Shown: positions 24,968 through 34,634, counted from the first letter of the stretch. The stretch: 64,000 nucleotides of DNA from Spirochaetales bacterium (GCA_022360655.1 JAKSCK010000237.1:26091-90090), one strand, 5' to 3'. Made by a program: numbers and translations. The notes: generated by a model from the sequence alone, not told the origin.

Positions 24968-26701
24968 TTGAAACACCACCGAACGCTCCGCACATACATC
25001 TTCCCAAGCATCCTCTCAGCCATACTCGGAGTGAGTGCTGTGTTGGGTGTGTTCTACTCTGTCAAAATGGCTGATATCCTCACCTCTCAAGCCGAAGAAT
25101 CCTTGGGACAAGTGGCACGAAATGCGGCGATTTACTTGGATGGAAGCATTCGAGATATGGACCGTCTCTCCATTAAGGTGGCCCATTCTCCTCTCATCCG
25201 TTCCACCTTTTTAGAATATGAAAAGGCTCCCGATAATGTCAGTCGTTACAAGCTGAAAACAGAGATTATTTCCCAGATCAATTACCTCATTGGCCCGGAG
25301 CATCCTGTGAGCCAAGTGAATCTCTACACAAGAAATAACCGTTCTACTGGGGGTGGATATTACAACATGTTGCGGGATGAACCTGCCTCAACAAAACCCT
25401 GGTATGACGATGCCGTCAATGCAAAAGGGGATCGGATTCTCTCCCTTCCCATCCAAAACATTTGGCTTCGTGTTCCTGAGACCACCATTTCTCTTGTGCG
25501 GGCCTACTACAGTCAAGAATCAGAATGGATTGGCTTCATTGAGGTGGAACAGCTCATGGGAGTGATTTTTGAATATTTTGCCCATGCCATCACAGAAATT
25601 GAGCAGGTGGCGGCATGGAGTGTCATTGATTCCTCTGATCGACTCATTTACTCCGAGGGGCCGGATATCAACAAGGATGTTGAGAAAAATCTCATATCGG
25701 TCTCCTATCAAGCCCCCTACTCTGGTTTTATACTCACGGTTTCTGGTCTTCGCCAGGAAGTGATGCGACCATTGAGAATCTATTGGGTAGAAATGGGATT
25801 CATTTGGACCTTTCTGGCCATTCTTTCTGCTCTGGTTTCTTTTATTCTCTCTCGGCGAATCGCCCGACCCATTGGTGCCCTCAATCGCCAAATCACCGAT
25901 GCAGACTTTTCCATTCCCTCACAAGAAGGACGCTTGGAAAGCGGCATCACGGAATTAGAATCATTGAATAAAGCATTTGGAGCGATGAAGGGCCGTTGGC
26001 AAAAATCTGCATCTGATTTGGTTGAGGCTCAAAAACATGAGTCCGAAGCTCGTCTTCAGGCCCTCCAAGCCAAGATGAACCCACATTTTATGTACAACAC
26101 TCTCACAAATATTGGCATCATGTCCCAGGAAGGGCGGAGTGCGGATGCTGCCCGAGCCTGTTTTGACCTCACAGACATGCTCCGTTACATTGCCCGGGAT
26201 GGCAGTGACCTGGTGCCTCTAGAAGAAGAGTTTCTCCACCTTGACCGCTACCTTGACCTCATGCGGATTCGCTATGAAGAGGATTTAGAAATCACCCAAG
26301 AATTGGATTCCAACCTGCACGACATCCTTGTACCACGCCTCACCCTTCAACCTCTTGCAGAGAATGTTTTTAAACATGGATTGGCAGCATCGCCCCCCTG
26401 GAAACTCACCCTCCATAGTCAACGCAATACAGAAGGATGGAAAATCACCATCACAGACGAGGGCCCAGGATTCCCCCCCCATATACTCACACCGCCCCAT
26501 GTTCTTTGTCACAACCCTGACCAGCTTCCCAAGCGCCAAGGTCATGGAGGGAGGGAGCAACAAACCTCCGGTTTGGGTTTGCGAGGCACCATTGTTCGGC
26601 TGAAATATCTCTTTGGAGACCAAACCCTCTTCCGTTTAGAACGCGGTGCTCAGGGAGGAGCTCAAATTGTTCTTGGAGTGAAAGGAGAATTACCATCATG
26701 A
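24968..26701 (+). CDS. Membrane sensor histidine kinase, LytS/YesM type
   Basis: 577 residues. TM1 about 11-33, an extracytoplasmic sensor about 34-270, TM2 about 273-295 and HAMP to about 350 precede a His_kinase/HATPase module. The phospho-acceptor histidine lies in QAKMNPHFMYNTL (about 375), the N-box is QPLAENVFKHGL, and the glycine boxes are DEGPGF and SGLGLRG. The start is TTG at 24968; no other start precedes TM1 and no ribosome site is visible. It overlaps the response-regulator gene by 4 bases (ATGA). This pair belongs to the YesM/YesN class that controls carbohydrate uptake, and probably senses the sugar or its binding protein. Confidence 0.9.
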   Translation: MKHHRTLRTYIFPSILSAILGVSAVLGVFYSVKMADILTSQAEESLGQVARNAAIYLDGSIRDMDRLSIKVAHSPLIRSTFLEYEKAPDNVSRYKLKTEIISQINYLIGPEHPVSQVNLYTRNNRSTGGGYYNMLRDEPASTKPWYDDAVNAKGDRILSLPIQNIWLRVPETTISLVRAYYSQESEWIGFIEVEQLMGVIFEYFAHAITEIEQVAAWSVIDSSDRLIYSEGPDINKDVEKNLISVSYQAPYSGFILTVSGLRQEVMRPLRIYWVEMGFIWTFLAILSALVSFILSRRIARPIGALNRQITDADFSIPSQEGRLESGITELESLNKAFGAMKGRWQKSASDLVEAQKHESEARLQALQAKMNPHFMYNTLTNIGIMSQEGRSADAARACFDLTDMLRYIARDGSDLVPLEEEFLHLDRYLDLMRIRYEEDLEITQELDSNLHDILVPRLTLQPLAENVFKHGLAASPPWKLTLHSQRNTEGWKITITDEGPGFPPHILTPPHVLCHNPDQLPKRQGHGGREQQTSGLGLRGTIVRLKYLFGDQTLFRLERGAQGGAQIVLGVKGELPS

Positions 26702-28239
26702 ACAACCCTTACCGCGTTCTTGTGGTGGAAGATGAACCTCGAATTCGTCGCGACATTGTTCGAAAAATTGAAGAATGTTCCAGTGCCTTTCAGGTTGTGG
26801 GTGAAGCCTCCAGTGGAGGAGAAGGTATACGGCAAATTCGCCGACTCAAACCCGAACTCATCATCACAGACATTGTGATGCCCCAAATTGATGGATTAGA
26901 AATGCTCCGATCCATTCCAAAAGAACAGGAAATTCGCGTTATTCTCACACAATATGAAGATTTTGAGTTTGCCCGTGAAGCCATCAAAGCGGGTGTGGAT
27001 GATTATCTCCTGAAACCTTTACGAGAAGGTGACATGCAAAATCTTTTTGACCGGATTCTTCCCAAACTCAAAGAGGCCAGACGTTGGAAAGAATTGAAGG
27101 TTTATGAAGAATTGCTTCGGGGAAGTTCACAGCCCAATTCCATGCAAACCAATTCCTCCAATGAATCCACCAATCAAAATTTCTCAACTACCATGATGGA
27201 CAATGAATTCCCTCAAAAACTCTGGGTGGGAGCTCTTGTTCTCGGAGGTTGGGCTCTCAGACCAGAACACTGTCCCAAAGGATCCTCCTCTCAGCTCTCC
27301 GCCCTCACTCTTCAGTGGGAAGAGCATCCCTTTTCAACAGAACTGAGAGTGCTCCCCGCTGGCCGCCCCAACCTTCGATTCCTCATTGCTCCTTGGCCTA
27401 AAGATCTTTCCCCAAATCGCTTTGCAGAAAAACTTCTCTCACTCCTTTCCCATGATGCCCCCCTGTCGGTGGCCCATACCACCCAACCCACATCCCCAGA
27501 AGAACTTCGCAAGGCCTCTCGAACCCTTCGTTCCGTATTAGAGTCTCATCTTCCCCTGGGAGACCAGGGTTTCTTCACCAGTGAGATGCCCAGTCCACCC
27601 CTCCCCTCGTCCCTAGGAGAAGACACCATTCATCGCATCACCGCCCTCCTGCGGGAGGGACGCCTCTCTGCCGCACAAGAGGAAGTACGGCAGGCTTTGC
27701 ATCCATGGAAAACGGGCACACAAATCCGATTCCACGAGACTGTTTCCAAACTTGTGCGTGCGTTAAAGCGCAATTTTGCCGGACTTGATGAGTTCGTGAT
27801 TCAGAATTTTCATGAACGTTTTGCTGAAATGCTAGTGACATCACCATCGGCCACCAGAGCCATCGAAAGCACCATTGAAATGCTCTGCGAGACTCTTTTT
27901 GCCCAGGTAGCTCCCCCAGCAAAAGATAATCTTATTTCTATTATGAAAAAATATTTACAGGAAAACATGGCGGGGCAAATCACCATGAAATCGCTTTCAG
28001 ACTATCTGGGTTATCACCCCAACTATCTCACAAAACGATTCAAAGAATCTGAGGGTACCACCCCCATGGCCCACCTCACTGCTCTACGAATTGATGAGGC
28101 CAAACGTCTGCTCAAAGAGAGCCCCACACTCACAGCCCGCGAGATTGCCGGTATGACAGGATACGAAGATTCCCGGTATTTCTTCCGAATTTTTAAAAAA
28201 GAAACCGGCCTCACGCCCTCTCAGTTCAGAGAACTCTAA
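26698..28239 (+). CDS. Response regulator, receiver plus AraC output (YesN type)
   Basis: 513 residues. An N-terminal receiver domain (about 5-125) has acidic pocket E11/D12, phospho-acceptor D58 in IITDIVMP, and the K of LLKPL. A long variable middle domain follows. The C-terminal AraC domain (about 410-513) has two helix-turn-helix motifs, KSLSDYLGYHPNYLTKRFKE and REIAGMTGYEDSRYFFRIFK. Translation is coupled to the kinase gene. Its likely target is the pair of GTGGACGATT repeats upstream of the divergent binding-protein gene; this is an inference from position and spacing. Confidence 0.92.
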   Translation: MNNPYRVLVVEDEPRIRRDIVRKIEECSSAFQVVGEASSGGEGIRQIRRLKPELIITDIVMPQIDGLEMLRSIPKEQEIRVILTQYEDFEFAREAIKAGVDDYLLKPLREGDMQNLFDRILPKLKEARRWKELKVYEELLRGSSQPNSMQTNSSNESTNQNFSTTMMDNEFPQKLWVGALVLGGWALRPEHCPKGSSSQLSALTLQWEEHPFSTELRVLPAGRPNLRFLIAPWPKDLSPNRFAEKLLSLLSHDAPLSVAHTTQPTSPEELRKASRTLRSVLESHLPLGDQGFFTSEMPSPPLPSSLGEDTIHRITALLREGRLSAAQEEVRQALHPWKTGTQIRFHETVSKLVRALKRNFAGLDEFVIQNFHERFAEMLVTSPSATRAIESTIEMLCETLFAQVAPPAKDNLISIMKKYLQENMAGQITMKSLSDYLGYHPNYLTKRFKESEGTTPMAHLTALRIDEAKRLLKESPTLTAREIAGMTGYEDSRYFFRIFKKETGLTPSQFREL

Positions 28240-28266
28240 AGACGAATTCAAGAAAGATGGGGGGCG

Positions 28267-28287
28267 GGTCCCCCCCAGAGGGGGACC
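28267..28287 (+). terminator. GC-rich hairpin after the response-regulator gene
   Basis: GGTCCCCC/GGGGGACC, 8-bp stem with a 5-base loop, 27 bases past the stop; followed by GCGCTTTCCCTTT, a loose T-rich tract that is also the start of repeat copy 3. Confidence 0.55.
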
Positions 28288-28375
28288 GCGCTTTCCCTTT
28301 CAAGTCCTCAGGTGGCATGGGGCCCTCCAGGCCCGGCTGCCGCCTTCCGGGCTTTCCAGTTCAATCGCTCCCGCA
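28287..28375 (+). repeat. GC-rich intergenic repeat, copy 3 (plus orientation)
   Basis: GCGCTTTCCCTTTCAAG...CCTTCCGGGCTTTCC...TTCAATCGCTCCCGC. It matches the order of blocks in copies 1 and 2 (GGGCTTTC-GTT-CAA, CCGGCT, CCGCCGGGCTTCCC, CAATCCCTCCCGC) but is more diverged and lies in opposite orientation. It sits between the response-regulator gene and the GH36 gene, which converge. Confidence 0.55.
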
Positions 28376-28386
28376 GAAGAAAGCCA

Positions 28387-30120
28387 TTAAAGACTGAATA
28401 TGGCTCCAGAGAAGGGAGGAAGCTCAAGAGAATCCTCTTTCAAAAGAGCCGTTTTTGGAAGCAGATAGGCTTGAGCTCCCTGGGGAAGAGAATACTGGCG
28501 TGATTCGTTCTCATCATGGTTCAACAGGAACAGCCAATGCCCCTCATCACTCTGAAGTTCTCCCCGTTCAAAATCCGTTCCAGAAAACAGAGCCGCTTCA
28601 CCAGGAAGTGCGGCCACTTTGTCCAGAATCTCTTGACCACGAGGAGAGAAGGAGGGCAATCGGTCCCCAGAAAGAAGCATTCCACCAGTGGCCGCAATGT
28701 AGGTGGCATGGTAGAGGAAGGCCTCTTGGGTAAGAGGAGGATAGGCCTCCACATCCCCACCAGGTGTGATCTGTTCCACCACCAAATTGTCAAGAACAAT
28801 GCAGTCAGGATCATTGAGCCAAAGTGTTCCATGCTGCCAGTTCCGGTAGAGTCCTTCCCGTGCAAGAACATAGAAATGATGATTGGAACGGAACACATCC
28901 CCAGTGACACGCATGCCATGAACAAGACCTAGTGAAGGCCACATGGGAGCATTGCAACCAAGCAAGAAACAGTCCTTCCCAACTTCATCCACAATGGCTT
29001 CCATCCCCCGTCGATAGGCCTCAACTCGGCCTGCCTTGGGATCATGGTAACGCCCACCTAAAGCGCCCCAAACATTGGCATCCATTTTGAAATAGGCCAC
29101 CCCCCATTCATCACGCATAGTTTTCACCACATGCCGCAGATAATCCCGGGCCTCGGGATGGGTTCCATCCAGCATGTACCACGGACCTCTCCGCCAGCCT
29201 CCAAAGGTGATGCGATCAGAACGAAGGGGCTTTCCCTCATCATCTTGAACAAAGTATTCAGGATGTTCTTGAAACAGTTTGGAGCCCTCTTCTGCAATAA
29301 ATGGGGCAATCCAAATGGCAGGTTTTTTCCCGGCAGAACGAATGTTTTGGCAAAGGTCCTTGATGGGGGTGGGGAAGGCCTTATCCTGAAGGAGCCAATC
29401 TCCCATGGCGGCCTGATATCCATCATCAATTTGAATGTAATCCAAAGGCGTTTTCATGCTGCCCAGGGCCGCCATATTGTCTGTGATGTCCTGCTCGGTC
29501 ACCTCAGGTCCATAGCAATACCAGGAGCACCAACCTGTTGGCCGTTGAGACCAGGTAAGAATGGGGTGATTCTGAGCCATTTCCTGCCCCAGGATTTGAA
29601 AACATTTCTCCCGTGGCCCCTGGATTTCAATGAAGTCTTCAAGCTCTAGAACATCACCAGGTTCAACCAAGATTCCATCACCACAGAGTGCAATCTGAAG
29701 GGATTGGCCATCATAGCGAAACTCCCCGGCAAATCGGCGACAGGAGCTGAAAGCCAGCAAGCGACTGTCTGCACTCATGGGTTCAAAATGCAGCAGATTG
29801 TGCACGGTGGCCATGCCTTGGGGGCTAGGGAGACGATAATGTCCTTCATCTGTGTATTTTGTGAGAGCCTGACGCTGAGAAAGGGTTCCTTCACTCTGAG
29901 TGAGCATCTGATAACCTTCTCCGTACACCTCACAGTCTCCCTCATAACCATGAGGAGCATCAAATAATTGAATTTCCCCAAGACGGAAGGTTTCCTGCCC
30001 CTCATACTTTAATGAGGCGGTGAAGCGAGAGTCGTCTTTCTGTTCATTGAGAATCTGAAAATTCTCTACCGTATGGCCATCCTGATCCAGGACGACGGGA
30101 GACATGCTGTTGGCAAACAT
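28387..30120 (-). CDS. GH36-family alpha-galactosidase
   Basis: 577 residues without signal peptide, so cytoplasmic. The catalytic barrel carries the GH36/clan D motifs: WCSWYCYG (about 197-204), DYIQIDDGYQ (about 230), the nucleophile aspartate in YFKMDAN (about 346) and the acid/base aspartate in MRVTGDVF (about 411). It is shorter than the 720-residue AgaR/RafA type and has a reduced N-terminal beta-sandwich. It would hydrolyse terminal alpha-galactose from imported melibiose or raffinose. There is no clear ribosome site at ATG 30120 or at the alternative ATG 30105. Its gene converges with the regulator gene. Confidence 0.88.
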   Translation of the reverse strand: MFANSMSPVVLDQDGHTVENFQILNEQKDDSRFTASLKYEGQETFRLGEIQLFDAPHGYEGDCEVYGEGYQMLTQSEGTLSQRQALTKYTDEGHYRLPSPQGMATVHNLLHFEPMSADSRLLAFSSCRRFAGEFRYDGQSLQIALCGDGILVEPGDVLELEDFIEIQGPREKCFQILGQEMAQNHPILTWSQRPTGWCSWYCYGPEVTEQDITDNMAALGSMKTPLDYIQIDDGYQAAMGDWLLQDKAFPTPIKDLCQNIRSAGKKPAIWIAPFIAEEGSKLFQEHPEYFVQDDEGKPLRSDRITFGGWRRGPWYMLDGTHPEARDYLRHVVKTMRDEWGVAYFKMDANVWGALGGRYHDPKAGRVEAYRRGMEAIVDEVGKDCFLLGCNAPMWPSLGLVHGMRVTGDVFRSNHHFYVLAREGLYRNWQHGTLWLNDPDCIVLDNLVVEQITPGGDVEAYPPLTQEAFLYHATYIAATGGMLLSGDRLPSFSPRGQEILDKVAALPGEAALFSGTDFERGELQSDEGHWLFLLNHDENESRQYSLPQGAQAYLLPKTALLKEDSLELPPFSGAIFSL

Positions 30121-30485
30121 AGATGGCCATTATTCATGCCCAGAAGGAGCCGTCAAATCAAATCTTTGGGTGCGGTTCCAGAATGGGTTTTTGTCCACAA
30201 AGAGAGGGGAGAATCTCCACCCTCTCCGATAGGGATTGAAGTGAAAATGGACCTGGGGAGCCCGGCGGAACGGAAGTGAGCCGGATCTTGCTCCCCAGAT
30301 CAGGCCATTGCAACGGAAAGCCCGGGCCCCGGCGAAAGACGGGGCATCGGCACCATCAGAAAAGGACTGGGGAGAACTTGGAGTTCTCCTGAAAGGCTTC
30401 ACCCTCAGGGGGCTTGGGGGTATCATGGCAGTTCGGGTCTGATGCAGACCGGCTCATCTTCAGTATCCACGGACCATTTCCAGAC
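30121..30485. other. Intergenic region holding repeat copy 2; no gene supported
   Basis: This region separates divergent genes and must contain both promoters, but I cannot pick a convincing -35/-10 pair. Minus ORF 30130-30426 reads through the GC-rich repeat and has a low-complexity composition, so I do not accept it as a gene. Confidence 0.4.
30226..30333 (-). repeat. GC-rich intergenic repeat, copy 2
   Basis: The minus strand reads CCCGGGCTTTCCGTTGCAATG, then GGCCTGATC, CCGGCTCACTTCCGTTCCGCC and CAATCCCTATCGG. Copy 1 shares the blocks in the same order and orientation. The near-identical AGCCCGGCGGAACGG core is the best-conserved part. Confidence 0.7.
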
Positions 30486-33400
30486 ATGGCAGAAAAAACC
30501 GCGAAGAAAGAACATGCTCGCTTCTCAAAAACCATGCTGAAATCGGCACGGCGCATCCTGAAGGCGGGAAGGCTCTGGAAGTTCACCAATAGGCTGGATG
30601 AAAAGGATGGTGAGGCGGGATTTGTCCATCCTGGATGGGCAGGCGCTTATGTGTTGGATAGCGCTCCTGAACCCTATTTGGTTCAGTGGAATGGATCTCA
30701 ATTCTGCTGCGAATGTCCTTCGGGGAGCCCTCTTTGCTCCCATGGAGCAGCCCTCATTCTTACTCTGCAAAAACAACAACCGGGATGGGGCAAAGAATGG
30801 CTCCCAGACTCTTCTGAGCGGGTGAAGGAGAAATCCAAGGCTCCCAAAAAAGATTTTCAGTATGATCTTTTTGCCCTCCCTTCGGAGAAAGATGAGGAGC
30901 ATGGAGAGCGTCCGGAAAAAACAGAATCCTTGTTCACTCCAGACCTTTTTGGAGAGAATGGTGCATCCCATGAATCCCTGGAAGTAAGCTCTCTTACACC
31001 GAAACAAAAATCGACTCAAAAACCATCTGTATCCATAAAGTCTTCGTCCTCTGAAACCAAGACGACCTCTTCCAGACCAACGGAGACTCAGGCTCTTCCA
31101 CAGGAAAAGAAGGTTGCCTCCTCTTCCGTTTTGGAAGGACCTTTGGAAGATTCAACGAACACAGAGAATTCTCATGATGGCCTGAGTCCTCAGGAAGATT
31201 TGCTCTTCTTTGCGGCTCCCAGCCCTGTGGAGAAAAGGGCGGGGCTTGTATTGGGACCCAAAGAAGAGGTGAAAAAGGCCTTGGAAACCTCTTCTTTTCA
31301 GGGGCTTCATCCTCCTTCGCGGTCCTCTCAAACGTGGAATTTGAAGGAACTGCAAGGGGAACAGTGGTGCTTGGAAGAAGCTGTTCTTTCCCTCCGAGAA
31401 GATGGAAGTGCCGGGAAACCCCATCCTCCCCATGAGGGGGATCCCCATCTGGAATGGCTCCAAGAAGAAGAGGTTACCTCCCGGGGAGAGGATGTTCTTT
31501 GGACCCTTTTGGAATCGGAAGAAGGACCTTGGACTCCCCAGGGGGCGCCCTGGCAATTCTGGACGGGAGGATCACTTCATCTGAGGTTTGATCCTCTTCT
31601 CAGTGCCTCTGAGGAAGAGCCGCTCTATGAACCGGCTGTGGAACTTCGTTTTCCCAATCATGAGGGAGCAACGCTCTCAGGAGCCATCTTCACCTGTCGG
31701 GGCATGGTGATGGTGGTGGATGAAGAACGAGAAACCTTGGGTGTGATTCATGATTTGGGAGAGTCACTGTGGTTTCTTCGCCTCATCCTTTCTCGTAAGG
31801 TGATGAGCACTCAGGATATACGGGTGAGGTTTCATGGATCGCGGCCCTTGCCTCCTGGAATTCATGCGGATTTGCCCCAACTCCCTGAGGCCCTGGAGAC
31901 CCTGATTCCCCTTCCCGTTCTGGATATTGCAGAACGGGGAAACCAAACCGATTTTTATCCTCGTTGGCGCTATGGCGGGGTGTTCATTTCCCCATCCTAT
32001 CGCAACGATGTGGTGGTACCTCCTGGGCGCCGAGCAAAACCATTGGGTTTGCGAGATAGGAATGCGGAAGAGCAACAGTTTCGACAAATAGAAGAGATTC
32101 TGTCTGTGGACTTGAGCTGGAAACGGGGACGTTATGCTTCTATTTCTGGCGATCCAAACGCCCCCCTTCGTTTAAAGATGCCCCTCAGTGAGGTTCTCAC
32201 AACCTATGGGAAGGCCCTGATTGATGCCGGAGCAGACATCCGTCTGGAAGATAAACCGGTCAAAATGGTGGGAGCACTGTCCATCCACACCCACCGGGAA
32301 GGCAGTGTTTTAGAAATGAGCACTTCGGTGCGCGATGCTCAGGGAGAGGCCTCTCATCTGGATTTGGATGAATGGCTGGACCGAGGCTTGGCTCGCACCA
32401 AGGATGCCTATTTCAATCTCACCGGTAAGGCTTTGGAGCAACTGAATTATCTTCGAAGGAATGGCATGGAGGACAGTGGTTTCCTTTCCACCAGCCCTGA
32501 CAACCTGAGCCTCATTGATGCGGTGTATGCCCAAATTGAAGCGGCAGAGGAAACGGTTGAAGACATTCGCCGTCGAAAAGAGCTCTATACCAATCTCACC
32601 GAATTTTCACCGGAAGGTGCTCCACCACCTCCTCCAGAATTTCAAGCATCTCTCCGTCCTTATCAAAATCATGGTTACGCTTGGCTTCTTTCCATGCGAG
32701 AAAATGGTCTGGGCAGTTGCCTTGCCGATGACATGGGTCTGGGAAAAACAGTGCAAACTCTGGCCTATCTTTCTCGCTTGAAGAAGGATGGAAAACTGGG
32801 GCCTTCCTTATTAGTTGGACCTGTGGTGACTTTAGGAAACTGGGAGGCTGAAATTCAACGATTTGCCCCCAATCTGATTCACCGCCGCTATGCTGGAGCC
32901 GCTGGAAAACGTCAGATTCCCCAGAAAGAAGAGGGGGTGGAGTTGCTTGTGGTGAGCTATCAAATGCTCCGCAATGATGCGGCTCTTTTTCTGGAGCATG
33001 AATGGGATCATGTGATTTTAGATGAGGCCCATTATGTGAAGAATGCCTCCTCTCGAACCTTCAAAGCCGTGCGCTCCCTGGTGTGTCAGCATCGAATCTC
33101 CCTCACAGGTACGCCTCTGGAAAATCACTTGAGCGAACTTTGGTCACAGATGAATTTCCTCAACCCTGGCCTTCTGGGCACCCAGGGACAATTTTCCCAG
33201 CATTACGTGAAACCCGTAGAAAAAGAGGGCGATGAGGAGGCCATGGAACGCCTCTCAGGGATTGTGGCGCCCTTCATTCTCAGGCGGAAAAAATCCGATG
33301 TGCTTCATGATTTACCACCCAAGGATGAGAGTGTTCTGTTTTGTGATATGACCGAAGCACAACGTGGTGCTTACAATGCTATGCGGGCCCTTTACCAAAA

Positions 33401-34049
33401 TCAGGTGGCTGGACTCCTTTCCAAATCTGGATTAAAAACGGCTCGATTAGAGATTTTCACCATCTTGAGCAAACTCCGCCTGCTGGCCATTCACCCTCCC
33501 CTCGCCGGAAGGCAATTTGCCGATGTTCCTTCGGGAAAAATGCGCATGATGGACAATCTTCTGGAAGAAGTCCTTGAGGAAGATCATAAAACCTTGGTTT
33601 TCAGCCAGTTTTTGGGTGCCTTGGATAGAATTGAATCCACCTGTCATCAACAGAATTGGAATTTCAGTCGACTCACAGGAAGCACCAAGGACCGTGAAGA
33701 GCAAATCCGCCGATTCCGAGAAGAAGAAGACAACCGCATCTTCTTGTTGAGTCTGAGGGCCGGGGGTGTTGGAATCAATCTCACGGCCGCTGATTATGTG
33801 ATTCTTCTCGATCCTTGGTGGAACCCGGCAGTGGAAGCCCAGGCCATTGACCGTGCACACCGCATGGGCCAACAGCGTCCGGTTATGGCCTACCGTCTCA
33901 TCACCAAGGGCACCATTGAAGAAAAGGTCTTGGAGCTGCAGCAGCGAAAGAAAGACTTGATTGCCGGAGTTCTTGGAGATGGTGCCGCTCCAGATCTTAC
34001 AGAAGATGAGATCATGGATCTTTTTGAGCATGATGAAACTCACCTGTAA
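30486..34049 (+). CDS. SWI2/SNF2-family ATPase with SWIM zinc finger
   Basis: 1187 residues from ATG 30486; the track TTG at 30414 is possible and neither has a good ribosome site. Order: SWIM-type zinc motif CxCP...CxH (about 76-88), a long charged, Ser/Glu-rich linker (about 110-270), a middle domain, then the SNF2 motor. The motor has LRPYQNHGYAWL, DDMGLGKT (about 747-754), DEAHYVKN (about 845), FSQFLGAL (about 1037), SLRAGGVGINLTAA and WWNPAVEAQAIDRAHRMGQ (about 1110). Such HepA-like bacterial enzymes are ATP-driven DNA translocases; the substrate is unknown. It is not next to a restriction or defence gene here, so a defence role is not supported. Confidence 0.9.
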   Translation: MAEKTAKKEHARFSKTMLKSARRILKAGRLWKFTNRLDEKDGEAGFVHPGWAGAYVLDSAPEPYLVQWNGSQFCCECPSGSPLCSHGAALILTLQKQQPGWGKEWLPDSSERVKEKSKAPKKDFQYDLFALPSEKDEEHGERPEKTESLFTPDLFGENGASHESLEVSSLTPKQKSTQKPSVSIKSSSSETKTTSSRPTETQALPQEKKVASSSVLEGPLEDSTNTENSHDGLSPQEDLLFFAAPSPVEKRAGLVLGPKEEVKKALETSSFQGLHPPSRSSQTWNLKELQGEQWCLEEAVLSLREDGSAGKPHPPHEGDPHLEWLQEEEVTSRGEDVLWTLLESEEGPWTPQGAPWQFWTGGSLHLRFDPLLSASEEEPLYEPAVELRFPNHEGATLSGAIFTCRGMVMVVDEERETLGVIHDLGESLWFLRLILSRKVMSTQDIRVRFHGSRPLPPGIHADLPQLPEALETLIPLPVLDIAERGNQTDFYPRWRYGGVFISPSYRNDVVVPPGRRAKPLGLRDRNAEEQQFRQIEEILSVDLSWKRGRYASISGDPNAPLRLKMPLSEVLTTYGKALIDAGADIRLEDKPVKMVGALSIHTHREGSVLEMSTSVRDAQGEASHLDLDEWLDRGLARTKDAYFNLTGKALEQLNYLRRNGMEDSGFLSTSPDNLSLIDAVYAQIEAAEETVEDIRRRKELYTNLTEFSPEGAPPPPPEFQASLRPYQNHGYAWLLSMRENGLGSCLADDMGLGKTVQTLAYLSRLKKDGKLGPSLLVGPVVTLGNWEAEIQRFAPNLIHRRYAGAAGKRQIPQKEEGVELLVVSYQMLRNDAALFLEHEWDHVILDEAHYVKNASSRTFKAVRSLVCQHRISLTGTPLENHLSELWSQMNFLNPGLLGTQGQFSQHYVKPVEKEGDEEAMERLSGIVAPFILRRKKSDVLHDLPPKDESVLFCDMTEAQRGAYNAMRALYQNQVAGLLSKSGLKTARLEIFTILSKLRLLAIHPPLAGRQFADVPSGKMRMMDNLLEEVLEEDHKTLVFSQFLGALDRIESTCHQQNWNFSRLTGSTKDREEQIRRFREEEDNRIFLLSLRAGGVGINLTAADYVILLDPWWNPAVEAQAIDRAHRMGQQRPVMAYRLITKGTIEEKVLELQQRKKDLIAGVLGDGAAPDLTEDEIMDLFEHDETHL

Positions 34050-34115
34050 GATAAAAATTGCACCACGCTCTTAAAAAAATCTCATCCCTGCTGGCACCAT
34101 AGAAGGGGATACGTC

Positions 34116-34634
34116 ATGATCAGTTCCATGGACATACGGGACCGCATGAGCAAAACTCTCCTTTTCAAATACGTGCCTCACAAACTTCGTGATGAAATCC
34201 TTGATGCCTCAGATATTCTGACCTGTCATGAGGGTGATGTTGTGGTAAAGGAAGGAGAACCTGCCAATCATGTGTTTGTGGTTCTTCAAGGACAGGTGAG
34301 TGCCACGGTTTCTGATGAAGACGGAAAAGACACCTATCTCTCCACCATCGGAGAAGGGGAAATTTTCGGAGAGGCCGGGATATTTTTAAAGACATCCCGC
34401 ACAGCCAATATTGTGAGTTTAGGTTCTTCTGAAGTTCTCCGGATTGAACGAGATATTTTGCTTGGATTCATCAAACAAGATCCTTCTGTTGGCATCAAAG
34501 TTTTGATGATTGTGATTTATGGTTTGCTGAAGAAACTCCGAGAATCCAACCAAGAATTGGCGTATGAACGTCAAGGTGATGTGGTTCAAGACGATATTGA
34601 TGATCTTGTGGCCTCTCTCATGGAAGAGGGGTAA
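34116..34634 (+). CDS. Stand-alone cyclic-nucleotide-binding-domain protein
   Basis: 172 residues. A CRP-like cNMP-binding beta-roll spans about 15-130, with the phosphate-binding cassette-like stretch GEIFGEAGIFLKTSRTANI, which retains the E and R of the canonical FGExA...RxA. The C-terminus is a helix (VGIKVLMIVIYGLLKKLRESNQEL) and an acidic tail; there is no helix-turn-helix. It may be a partner of another protein rather than a transcription factor. ATG has AAGGGG seven bases upstream. It lies after the SNF2 gene and converges with a diguanylate cyclase gene. Confidence 0.85.
   Translation: MISSMDIRDRMSKTLLFKYVPHKLRDEILDASDILTCHEGDVVVKEGEPANHVFVVLQGQVSATVSDEDGKDTYLSTIGEGEIFGEAGIFLKTSRTANIVSLGSSEVLRIERDILLGFIKQDPSVGIKVLMIVIYGLLKKLRESNQELAYERQGDVVQDDIDDLVASLMEEG

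Noticed and set aside
30130-30426. Minus ORF of 98 aa upstream of the GH36 gene
   Set aside because: It covers repeat copy 2 and has repeat-derived Arg/Pro/Phe-rich composition; no ribosome site.
30486-34049. SNF2 ATPase as part of a phage-defence system (for example DISARM or Zorya-like)
   Set aside because: No methyltransferase, nuclease or other defence gene is adjacent, and the SWIM-SNF2 architecture is common in ordinary chromosomes.
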